The notes under the pieces are model-generated. The model saw only the letters and a list, made by a program, of their open reading frames with translations. It made no database searches and was not told the origin of the DNA. A program made the translations under genes and the position numbers. From Cavia porcellus (Eukaryota > Chordata > Mammalia > Rodentia > Caviidae), in NCBI RefSeq assembly GCF_034190915.1, contig NW_026947496.1:54682501-54746500 (forward strand): 64,000 nt of DNA, given 5' to 3'. Every line of letters begins with the position of its first letter. The first letter of the stretch is position 1. Below are positions 44,475 through 54,556 of the stretch, in pieces.

Positions 44475-44615
44475 CTGTGTCTTATTTCCTCACCTGGGAA
44501 ATGAAGATGGATAATAGTATCCTGCTGATAGGCTGCTGCTGATTAATTGAAATAACATTGCATGGCCCAAACAAGACATGCCAGTGATTATTACTGTCCC
44601 ACTCCAATTTTTATG
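44475..44615 (+). repeat. MIR SINE 3' fragment
   Basis: 'tgtcttatttcctcacctgg', 'gaaatgaagatggataatag' and 'ccagtgattattactg' match the MIR 3' half. Confidence 0.65.
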
Positions 44616-46608
44616 ACTTAAAAGGGTAACAACCATTTTTTATGTCTTGCAGTGTGTGTGGGTAATTCAGATGGGGCACAGTTTGAGATGGCTTAGCCCT
44701 GCCACATGACACCTGGACCACAGTGGAAAACAATGAAGACTAGAGCTGGGAGCATCTGAAGACTTGAAGGGCTAGACCATGCACTTTCAAGGCAATCTGC
44801 TCTCCTGCTTGGCCACACTTGTCTGGCTTTTATCCAAAGGCGTTGGCTTTCTCCACATGGGTCTTTCTGGAAGGCAGCTCAGTGCTCTTCCATTATAGCA
44901 GCTGGATATTCTAGAGCAAGTTACCCAAGAGGCTAAAGCAGGGCCTTCAGTATCTCTCATGGCCTAGCCTCAGATGTCACGGATTGTTCTTTTTATAGAA
45001 TTCTACTGGCCACACAGGTCAGCTCTGTTCCATTGTAAAGAGGTGACACAATGGCATGGGTGGCAGCAGGCAAGGACCATAAAGGTCTACTCTGGGAGCC
45101 ACTGAACCAAATTACAGGTATCTAGTAATTTAACATGAGCTACTTTTATTGTTAAGAATAAAAGAAATCCTTTACAGAAACACTTGACTCTGAAGAGGCA
45201 GAAAACAGCCAATTTGCCCACCCAGTGTCCCCAGCTCCTCCCAGCCACCTCTCCCCAGGCAGATGGCTTTATTCTCTGCTTGATGAAAGATCTGCATCTT
45301 CTACCCTCCCTGGAGCCAGGCAGGCGGGGCTTGGCTTGCTGAAAGCATCTCAGCAGGCAAAGCAAACAGAGGACTCGCAGATATCCATAATGCTGTAATT
45401 AAGCAGAGAAAGGTGCTAACTGCAAACTTGGAGCCCCAAATGTCCTCCAAGGGGCAGTTAGGTCTGCGTGGAATCTGTTAACTGGCAATAATTTTGAAAG
45501 GAGGGTTTGCCAGAGAGGAGCCAATGTCAGCATAGATCACCTGCAGACGACCATCGGCTGCCTGCTCATCTAAGCTCATTTGCTTGAAACAGAAAGCTTT
45601 GAGCCAAAGAGTCCAGCTTGGGACTGAATTAATGATGAGCATGAATGAAGCTTGGCTTGGCTTCCTTCACAGAGAGGAGGACACTGAATGAATTTTTCAT
45701 GGTTTGCTCAGGATGCCGTTTTCTATGCCAGGTCCACATGCAATCCTTGGTCTGTGTGCCGCAAGCAGTGGAGTTGACTGAAGGATAAGATGGCTTTTTT
45801 CTCTGCTTGTTCCACTGTCACCCACTCGGGACACTGTCAGAGTGTCTTCCCCTTTAGCAATGACCTCCCCTTTACCACCACTCTTTCTTAGCTCAGTAGC
45901 TGTTTGATAACACGTGGTAACATGCCATGTCCAGCGCAGCTCTTGAAACACCAGAGGCAGGATGGTGGAGGGTGAGAAGATGAAGGGCCAGAATGCAGAA
46001 AGCTAAGGTCAGGTGGAGCCCCCTCTTCTGATGGAAGAAGGAACCGCCCAATGACTGCAGTGCATTTACTCATACAATCTGTATAGAAGGCTGTTCATAG
46101 TAAACTTAAGAAAAGGGTAAGATCTGGCTCTCAACAGCAACATGGTGGTAGGCGATTGATTTGCAGTGGGCTCTTCACCCACACTGGGCAAATGAGGTTT
46201 CCTTCCTTGGGAATGGTGAAGCAGAACCCAGGAAGGGAGGGGGCTACTGTTTGAGGGTTCCTGGATCTTGAGAATATACTCCTTGCTGGTGCGGGTGGTG
46301 GGGAAAACTTTCACGAAACAGAAAAGAATCTTCTAGAGAGAAAGGGAAAGAATGAAGCAGAAATGAATAAGCAGGGATTAAAAATGAAAAGATAAAACAG
46401 ACAGCCTAAGGACCAGAACTGTTCCTTTTTAAGATGCATGAGTGTCTTATATCCAACGTGTGGCAGACATCCCTATATCCTGGATATCCTGGGTGAGGCT
46501 ATGCCCATTTCCTGCTTCTAGTATAGGCTGGATTGTCTTTTATTTTTATAATAGGCTAATCCATTTGAGAATTTATGTCTTTTTAAAAAGAATGTCCTTG
46601 TGGTAATA

Positions 46609-46609
<1 letters not shown>
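44616..46609. other. Repeat-poor stretch, candidate regulatory DNA
   Basis: Two kb with no recognised repeat. 45360-45660 has TAATTA at 45396-45401, ATTAAT at 45628-45633 and a GC-balanced composition, consistent with a conserved non-coding element; untested. Minus frames at 45087-45365 and 46066-46314 (92 and 82 codons) have no family resemblance. Confidence 0.4.

Positions 46610-46644
<35 letters not shown>
46610..46644 (+). repeat. (CA)n microsatellite
   Basis: About 17 uninterrupted CA units. Likely polymorphic in length. Confidence 0.97.
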
Positions 46645-46647
<3 letters not shown>

Positions 46648-47253
46648 AAGGACTCATCTTTCCTCTCCCTGCACCAGTCAAGATCTAGGTGCTAGAACAC
46701 AGCATCATGAAAGAACCAGAGCTGGAAGCTACAGTGCCTGTGGTGGGCCAGACACATTCAATGAAGGAAACAAATGAGGAGAGAAGACCCTTCCAAAAGA
46801 ACACCTGCTACTTGGCTCTTTGATCCTTAGTAGTAGGGTAAGTCCATACTGTGGCTAGACTTCTTTGAATTTTCAAAAGTAGGAGGAAATTCAGGGTTTG
46901 TATAAAAATTACTAACTTAAAAATATTGCAAATAATTTTTCAACTGTGAAATCACTTCGAGAGCCCAGAAAAACCTACCTATAGGCAGTGTCCAGCTTGT
47001 ACCCATTCAGCTTAAGGCTTCTGTTCCAGGACTTTGTTGGGGGGCTAAGGAATGAGGCTGGACAGTGTGTCAGGTGGCAGGACTTGGCCTGAGCATAAGG
47101 CAGCATGGCTTGATCTCAGGAAATGAGTGAGATAGAGGTGTGGTAGCTTCCACTAAAGCAGAGTGGTCCTAGTGGCATTCAAAAAGGGACTGTTATTTTG
47201 AAGGGTGCTAGGAAGGCTGGATGCTAAACATTGTGTACTTGAGATCATCATCT
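46645..47253. other. Unique intergenic sequence, no gene
   Basis: Nothing recognised. Confidence 0.45.
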
Positions 47254-47530
47254 GTCTTGGTTACTTTTCTCTCGTTACTGAGACAAAACATCTATCACCC
47301 AAAATGAAGGAAGGAAAGGTTTATTTAGCTCAATGTTTGTGGAGGTTTCAGTCCATAGTTAGATGGCTCCAAGGCAGGGAGGCATGACACAGGGACAACC
47401 CTTCAAGGCAACTGCCAGGAAAAGCATCCAGAACAAAAAGGAAGCAAGAGCAAAAACAAGCCTCTTTTACTCCTTTGTATTACACACAGGCCGTCCCTCC
47501 TCCAGGACAGACAGAGCACTCACAAAATCT
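47254..47530 (-). repeat. ERVL-MaLR LTR, antisense, truncated
   Basis: Close relative of 27434-27814: 'tgtcttggttacttttctc', 'aaaatgaaggaaggaaaggt', 'ttatttagctcaatgtttg', 'ggaggtttcagtccatag', 'atggctccaaggcaggg'. The far end of the LTR is missing or unrecognisable after about 47530. Confidence 0.8.
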
Positions 47531-49744
47531 CTTGTCTCCTCCTCTTGCACAAGATGAGGATATTTACAAAGTAAGGACCCTGGCTCCCTGCTGAGTCTCT
47601 TAGTTAAATTTCTAAACTTCTCAAGTTGGCACAATGTATCAAGCATAATGTCATCAAAGGTTCCCTTGTGCAAGGGTGTCATGGGCAGAGACGATTGTTG
47701 GGAAGGACATGTTGGCTTATTTCTGCTAAGTGATAGAAAAGAACCTGATCTTGACAGCAGGCAGCATGCGAAGCAGAAGTGATGGTGACAATAAAGAACC
47801 ATGCACAACAAGAACAGCTCACTGTTCCCTAAGAGCCAGTGAGGCCGAGGCTCTTGCCGTGCAGAATGGTACGAACTTTAAGGTAATTAGAGGAAAATAA
47901 AGAAATGTTACGGTATTTATAAACCTGAGAATTGTTCAGCAAATTCATATTGTTTACACTTGCAAACAGAAGGCCTTAATAAAGATAGAACACTGCAGCT
48001 TTCTCATTGGGACTATAGCCATAAGGATTCTATCAGAACAAATCTCACTCTAGATACTTAAGACAGACACAATTTAGCTCAAGGCCTTGATTCACTGATC
48101 CCCAAAAGAGGCTGCGAAAGCAATCAGATCTTGAGGAGGCTCCAAAGATGAGCAGGTTCAGGAATCGTCCATCACTCCTAGGCTGGAGGGACAGAGAGCA
48201 GAGGAGCTGGAGGGGGCAGGCACTAGAGCCTTCAGTGGAAGTTGGAACCATGATGGACCTGTTAGGGGAGCCCTGCCCACAGAGCGGAGAGGATGCAGCT
48301 GTATCAAAGATGCTGTGTGATCAGGGAGAAGAGTGAAATTCTCCCTTCTTCACTCCAGTTTCTCACCAGTACCATCCGAAGGCTAAGCCTCAGTGGAAGT
48401 CAGGGGCATTGGGAACACAGTCTCCATGTGTCAGTCTGACTGAGGCTCTGGACAGAGCAGGAGGATGGGAGTGGATTCAAGGTAAGTGGGAAGAGAATGC
48501 ATAGAAAGACCTGGGCCATCCATAATAGAGAATTTTCAAAAAGCAGGGACACACAAGACTGGACTCCTATTCCAGAGCTCTAACTCCTGGCTGTTCCCCA
48601 GTCTTACCCAGTACCTACAGGTCCTTATCCAGGGACAGCTGGATGGCAATGCAAGAAAAGACAAGGAGAGGAAAGATAGTCGTCACATGTGGTCTCTCCA
48701 GCACTGTCACTTGTGGGACAAGAACTACCTCATGTGCCTTCCGTTACTGCCTGTAGATTAAGGGTTAGTTTCTCCCTATTTCACAGACAGGCAAACAGAA
48801 AAGTGTAATGGGTGACATTTTGCATGTTCTTTCAGATATCAAACTACTGAAGTTACTCACTACGAAGACAGGTTCCTCAGTTGTATGGACAATTTATGCC
48901 TTGGGACCTAATCTTTTTTATTTGGTTTTATTTTTATTTTGTCCCAACCAATTCATCTAATATTAATGCACATATATATTCATGACGAATTTATATGACA
49001 GAAGACAAGGTTGTGGAGGTTTCGAGATATAACGTACAGCTGAAAGGAGGCTGATTAGTTTGTAAACCATGTTTTACCCTGCCCTCCCTCTCCTCCCCAT
49101 TCGTTCTCCCCAACAGAGCTTGAAACAGTAGATGGATAGTGGTTTGCAGTTTGAATTACAGGATGTCTTTTATGGCTACTGGTCTCTCCAAGTCTTTAGA
49201 GTTGAAGAATACTGATGGTTTGTTCATGTCATTGGTTGTGGCTAGAGTCACAGGGGGATTGTGATGTATTGGTTTTGTGGCCTTTGCTTCAGATTTCTCT
49301 CTGTAAACAGAGGTCTGAGTTAATTGCATATGGTGGAGCTGGATGTGGGGTTGGGATTAATTTCAGCCAATTTTATTTTTAACCATTGCCTCAACACATA
49401 GCCTTTCTGTTACTCAAGCCAACTTCCTTACTGTGACTTCTAAATCCACCATCCCTCTCCCTCCTCTTGCTTTTAAATCAATCAGTCTCTCAACTAGGGG
49501 TAGTCTTCCTCTTCTCTAGGGAAATCTTCAGGGCTCAGTCAGAATCCACATCCTCCACAGAACATTCTCAATTAGACTCTGTGAAACAATACACAAATTC
49601 TACTAAGCACTTGCAGTGAGTACCGCCTTCATCATGAACAAGGCATCTTTACTGAGGACCTAATACATAAAGTGCATAGGATCACACAAAGAGATGTCAA
49701 AGTGATAGAAAGTACAGCTCCTTCCTGTCATTTGTTTATAGTCC
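47531..49744. other. Unique intergenic sequence, no gene
   Basis: More than 2 kb without a recognised repeat. Largest frame 114 codons (minus, 47467-47811), not supported. A T-rich segment lies at 48912-48950. Confidence 0.45.
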
Positions 49745-49835
49745 ACTAGATGAAACAGATTGTTTATTCATTCACCCATTGTGTGAGCACTTACTGGCTT
49801 AGCACCAGGTACCAAGAATGAATATCCACCTCAGC
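49745..49835 (-). repeat. L2 LINE 3' terminal fragment, antisense
   Basis: 'gtttattcattcacccattg', 'gtgagcacttactggctta' and 'gcaccaggtaccaag' match the reverse complement of the L2 3' end. Confidence 0.6.
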
Positions 49836-49837
49836 AG

Positions 49838-50012
49838 TCTTGGAGGCCAACGCAGGGGATTGTAAGTTCAGACCCAGCCTAGTCAACTTGACAACTTAGC
49901 AAGCCCCTGTCCAGAAAGACAGAGAGAGACAGAGACAGAGAGAGAAACAGAGAGACAGAGAGAGAGAGACAGACAGAGAGAGAGAGAGACAGAGACAGAG
50001 AGAGAGACAGAC

Positions 50013-50044
<32 letters not shown>

Positions 50045-50122
50045 TGGGCTAGGGATGTAGATCAGTATTAAGACTTTGGGTTCAATCCTGAGTTCCACAA
50101 AACAAATAAATAAATAAATTAG
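49838..50122 (+). repeat. B1-ID dimeric SINE with an expanded (CAGAGA)n linker
   Basis: Left half 'gtcttggaggccaacgcagg', 'attgtaagttcagaccc' and 'agcaagcccctgtccag'; right half 'gggctagggatgtagatcag' and 'gggttcaatcctgagttcc', then AAATA repeats. The normal A-rich linker is replaced by about 127 bp of GACAGA/GAGAGA repeats (49915-50043). Confidence 0.85.
49915..50043 (+). repeat. (GACAGA/GA)n simple repeat inside a SINE
   Basis: Purine-rich repeat of GAGAGACAGAGACAGA type. It starts at the poly-A-like end of the B1 half, which is a common birthplace for microsatellites. Confidence 0.95.
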
Positions 50123-50559
50123 CATCCATAAATGTCCATGTATAGGCATTAAAAATTAAGCAATGACATGGAAGCATACAAATTCTGTCAAATACATTGG
50201 ATTACTCAGCAACACAGCAGTTGTTAAAAACAGTGTAAAGAAAAATAAAACCAGAATTGAGTTCAGAATCGAGCCCTACTACCGCTCAGAACTGTGTGAC
50301 AGTAACTAAGACTGCATGGGACACGTAACTAAGGCTGCTGTGTACACTTGAGTATGGTGTCACCTCTTGTGTGCCCAGCCTAGGGCCTGAAGGTGCTGCA
50401 GTCCAGCCCCTGCTTTGGTCACTCAGCTGTATTCTCTCTCTAGGGGCTGGTCAGCCCAGAGGAGTTTGACACTTAGCTCTGTGTAATCCATCTGCTCTGA
50501 GTGCCATTTGAGACTTAATCCGCCAAGAAATACCTTTTCCTAATTCACTGGAGCCACAA
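50123..50559. other. Unique intergenic sequence, no gene
   Basis: Nothing recognised. Confidence 0.45.
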
Positions 50560-50688
50560 CAGATAGCAATGCCCCTTCGCTTCACTTCTCTGAGCCTCAG
50601 TTTCCTTCTCTACAAAAAGACTACTCTAGAAACTTCTGGGGAGGATTACATGAGGTGACATATGAGATTGATCCATGCAACTAAAGAT
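50560..50688 (+). repeat. MIR SINE fragment
   Basis: 'cacttctctgagcctcagtt', 'tccttctctacaaaaagac' and 'gaggattacatgaggtgac' match the MIR 3' half. Confidence 0.75.
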
Positions 50689-50955
50689 GCAAGGAAAAGA
50701 AATCTGATTTAAACTAAAAAATGAAGAAAAATAGGGGGAGAGAGTGAGAGCCAGAAGATCGCTTCCTATCAGCAGTTGTGAGAGACCTCTCAGGAGCACC
50801 TCTCAGATGGTCTGGTGCTAAATCACCAGTACCACAGTAATTGAAACTGAAAATCATGCCAGATAGAAAAGCCTAGAAACACCACCATTAGCAGCTGGAA
50901 TTTTTCTTTGTGAAACAGGGGGCTAATATGCTTCTTTATGTGTGTATCGGCACAG

Positions 50956-50957
<2 letters not shown>

Positions 50958-51000
<43 letters not shown>
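50958..51000 (+). repeat. (TA)n microsatellite
   Basis: 43 bp of uninterrupted TA, followed by GTATGTATACGTATATA. Pure TA runs of this length tend to extrude cruciforms and vary in length. Confidence 0.97.
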
Positions 51001-51008
<8 letters not shown>

Positions 51009-51009
51009 A

Positions 51010-51784
51010 CGTATATAAACTTTCCCGGTATTTCAATAGGGATGGGGCCCTTTCCACTCCCACTCAGGGGCCCTGTGAGGAACAGTAAACTTTTCCACGT
51101 CATCTGAGGCTGCCCAACTCTGTGACTAATGCAAAGTTTCCCTCTGTATTTCCTTCCTTCCCTCCCTCTGACCTCATTGTGCTTACCTTCCTACAGAGGA
51201 AATAGAAATTAAATAAATGATTCACAAATCTATAAGCGAAACTGCAATAACTGCTCAGATGGAGCAAAACAATATTTTCCAGGCAATCTGATAACTTTAG
51301 AATAGAAAAAAAGAAATGCTGAGAATGAAGCCAGGAAAGCTGGGCATAAAGGAGAAAGAAAAAATGTTCTGGAGACACACAGTAGGTGCAAAGGCCCCAA
51401 GATATATGAGGGAGCTTAGCATGCGTAATGCAGCTAGAGGTGGCTGGTGCACACTGAGGGAGCAGGGCTGGTAGAGTCGGAACATGTGATTCACATAACT
51501 TAAAAGCAGTTGGGAGATTTTCCTGCGCACTGCTGCTAAAATAATCCTAGCACCTGGATCTGGTTTTATTCCTTCCTTGTCCTAAATTTTCATCTGCTCT
51601 CAGTTACCCATGATGCTAGTTCTCAAGGAGAGGAAGCTATGGAGATGCAGGGTTGCTCCTGGCTTTCATAAGGGCAAAGCAGCGCTCCAGGCATTGGGTT
51701 GAATAGGGATGGGGCCATAGGCATCAGATAGTCTGTAACATGTAGGATTACTGCACATAATGAATTGTATCTATTTAAATAGAT
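51010..51784. other. Unique intergenic sequence, no gene
   Basis: Nothing recognised. Confidence 0.45.
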
Positions 51785-52690
51785 TTTGTGTAGGTGAACA
51801 TGCAGCTTTGAGTTACTTGAGCCGGAGTGTTTTTAACATAGGTCAGTTCATTTGTTAACACTCCTTCCTTGAAAGTGTGGAGCCTAATTCCCTTCTCCTC
51901 AAGTATGGACAGACTCAGGGTCTTTTTTTCTAAGGAAAAGAATGTTGCAGGCACAGTGCTGTGTGACTTCTGAGGCTTGAGTTTTGAACAAGTTTTTCCA
52001 TGTGGCCTTCTGCTTCTGGGCCCGCTCACTCTAGAAGACTGTGGCTATACTGTGAGAACACACACCCAGCAGGTGGAAATGTGCACTGGGAGAAACTGAG
52101 GCCTCTTGCAAACAGCCAGCACCAGCTGGCCAGTCCTGTGTGTTCCACAGTTTCAAACCTGCGAGTCGTCAAAGGCCCAGGTACCAACAACTGTGTTTCT
52201 AGCCTGTGCATTACTGGGAGATGGTGGAGGCTGTAGGAGATGGGTCCTAATGGGAGGAAGGTCAGTGGTGTGTGCCCCCCAGAGGAGGTATTGGGACCCC
52301 CACTGGGCACATATGTGCACTTCTTGTACAGCATGAAGTGAGCAGCTCTGCCCACCATACGTGATGTTCTGCATCACCTCAGCCCCTAAGAGCAACGGGT
52401 CAACTGACCACGAATTGAAACCTCTGAAACCCCGAACCAAAAGAAACCTTCTTTCTTCTAAAATGATTTCCTCAAGACTTTGTCAGTGTTTGAAAGCTGA
52501 TTAACACAGTGGGTGAGCCACCTAGGAAGTAGATCTTGCAGCCCCAGTCAAGCCTCAAGTAATCTAGTACCTCAGGCTTTGAAGATCCCACAGAGGCCCT
52601 GGAAATCATGCAGCAGAGACGAATTGTCCCTCTGTGTCTTTTCTGAACCTCTACATACAAGCACAAACTATTTTTCTGCACAATTTTAGT
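51785..52690 (+). repeat. Old mammalian repeat, split by a MaLR LTR
   Basis: The first part (to about 52137) ends 'gcaaacagccagcaccagct' and 'ggccagtcctgtg'. The second part resumes at about 52512 with 'gtgagccacctaggaagt' and 'gcagccccagtcaagcc', which continue the same conserved text of a widespread mammalian repeat. The family name is not certain (old LTR or L1 3' region), and the 3' limit is vague. Confidence 0.6.
52138..52510 (+). mobile_element. MaLR solo LTR inserted into an older repeat
   Basis: Starts near TGTTCCACAGTTTCAAACCT and ends 'gaaagctgattaacaca'; inside are 'gatgttctgcatcacctc', 'agcaacgggtcaactgacc', 'aattgaaacctctgaaacc' and 'catttcctcaagactttg'-type 3' sequence. It lies exactly between two parts of an older repeat in the same orientation. 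Only a partial GTG duplication is visible at the borders. Confidence 0.8.
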
Positions 52691-53644
52691 GTACAGCAAA
52701 GTTTCTGGAAATGTAACTACTGTGTAAATCAAGGGATGTCTGTGCTTTATTTCATTTGAACCTTTACCAAAGATGTTTTTCACTTGCAAAATAATGACAC
52801 CAATAGTAAGGCTCCTCAAGGTATTTGAGAGAACAAAGCAATACACCTGTAACAGTCTCTATTTGTAACTGTCACTTCTACAATGATCCCTTATATATGT
52901 GAAGAATCAGTTGAATATTCTCCTACATTTCTTATATCCAAATTTTCCCACAATGAATTACATGCATCATTTCTTTTATTTCTCCTTTATACTAGAATTG
53001 GAATATCTTGATTTTTAAAAAATTATGAGTAGAGAGGTTGAATTGTACAATTGAATTTCATTCAGGGTGGTAAAGGGGCATTATACTATGTGTGATAAAA
53101 AAATAATGTTTGAATTTTTTGAAAAGGCCCGTTACCATGAATCTTCCTCAAAACATCCCCTCTCCCATTTGAACACAATTATCCCATTTCTCTCAATACT
53201 TTCTGAAGCATTTCTGGAGGTCCTCTTTCATGTCTCTAGCTGTGCTGTCAGAGCTGCCTCTTCCATGGTCATTTTGACTTTGGGGAACAGCCAGAAGCTG
53301 ATCCAGTGACCAAGGTGGACAAGGACACAACATAATGTTTTTATGAGCTTGATGAATGCACTCAGCAGTGACATTCACTGTATGTTTGATTGTGTCTTGT
53401 GAAGATACTCACAAAACAGGACTTCCCAAAATGCTTTGAAAGTGGCAAGAATTATGGGATGAATTTGAAGGAAGAGGGAGTATTTAGGGGGGAATTATGG
53501 CAATGTGTTTTTTACCGTAATATGTTTTAAAATGTAAATATGTACTGTACCTTTTGGTCACAACCTTTTGTGTAAAAAGTTAAGCGAAAGGAGGTAGTGC
53601 AACAGGACAATTGCTAGAGAAATTTTTATTGCCTTAAGAAGTTG
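52691..53644. other. AT-rich unique sequence, no gene
   Basis: Nothing recognised; frames up to 80 codons. Confidence 0.45.
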
Positions 53645-53852
53645 ACATCAGTTGTTGTCTCATCCCTGGAAGTCCTCATCAACCTTCCACTCCTGTCATG
53701 CTCTTCTCTCTAATTCAAATGCATCTTCTTACCATTCCCCACACCAATGTTTCACTTTTCTTTCTTTATGCTATTTCCTTCCCCTGGTGTCTCTTTTTCC
53801 TTCTGTCTTTCAAAATCCTATTCATCCCTGCCTCATAGATTCATTCTGAAAA
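53645..53852 (+). repeat. L2 LINE fragment
   Basis: 'atccctggaagtcctcatc', 'cactcctgtcatgctcttc' and 'tgctatttccttcccctgg' resemble the pyrimidine-rich L2 3' region. Confidence 0.5.
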
Positions 53853-54511
53853 CCACGACAGAACACATCTACTAGCCAGACCCTTTGTTATGCCTAGAAT
53901 TCCAGCAGTGTGCAAGGCAGGTGTCATGCGGTGTCCCCAGAGTCTCCAGGCTGTGCAGGAAGCTGGTCTTGTGCAACGACAGGGACCTGTAATAACGGGG
54001 AGACATCGAATACCCACAGAGAGTTAACACTCAGGAGACTTCACCACGGGAAGAACGGGTTTGAGTTGTCTGTGCGACAGCAGTTTTACAAGACATCTGC
54101 AGAAAGCAGAGTGGTCCCCAGCTACAGCCAGAGTGAATGTCAGGAGCCTCAAAGCCTTTCTTCCCTCTAGCCCAAAGAGCTCCTTACCTTAAAATTTTTC
54201 TTCTGTGCACACATGCTTGCTCCTTGCAAACTAGATCCTATAGGTTTTACAACTGGCTGTCAGCTCCTCATCTCTTGTGAATGGAAGCAGGCCTGGAAAA
54301 AAGGTACAGCCAACTCTGGATTCTCTCTGGCCATGGCCCAGGGCCGAAACTAGTGAATCAAGACATCAGGCCCCTGGGCTCTGGCTGCACCTAACTGAAG
54401 CCACAGAAAGAAGCCCAGGGGCAGCGACCACTCTTTCTGTGGCACTTACCCACCTGCTTTCAACCTTCCTGGCCAGACTTTGAGGGTCTTCAGGCTCATA
54501 ACTACATATAT
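53853..54511. other. Unique intergenic sequence, no gene
   Basis: Nothing recognised; frames up to 86 codons. Confidence 0.45.
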
Positions 54512-54516
54512 GCGCG

Positions 54517-54553
<37 letters not shown>
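54512..54553 (+). repeat. (GC)7(AC)14 compound microsatellite
   Basis: Alternating purine-pyrimidine over about 42 bp: GC repeats (54512-54525) directly joined to CA repeats. This is a strong Z-DNA-forming arrangement. Confidence 0.97.

Positions 54554-54556
<3 letters not shown>

Noticed and set aside
49915..50043. CRISPR-like array
   Set aside because: Continuous short-period simple repeat without spacers, in a mammalian context.
49883..50149. 88-codon minus frame of repeated Ser-Val-Ser-Leu
   Set aside because: Translation of the (GACAGA)n microsatellite.
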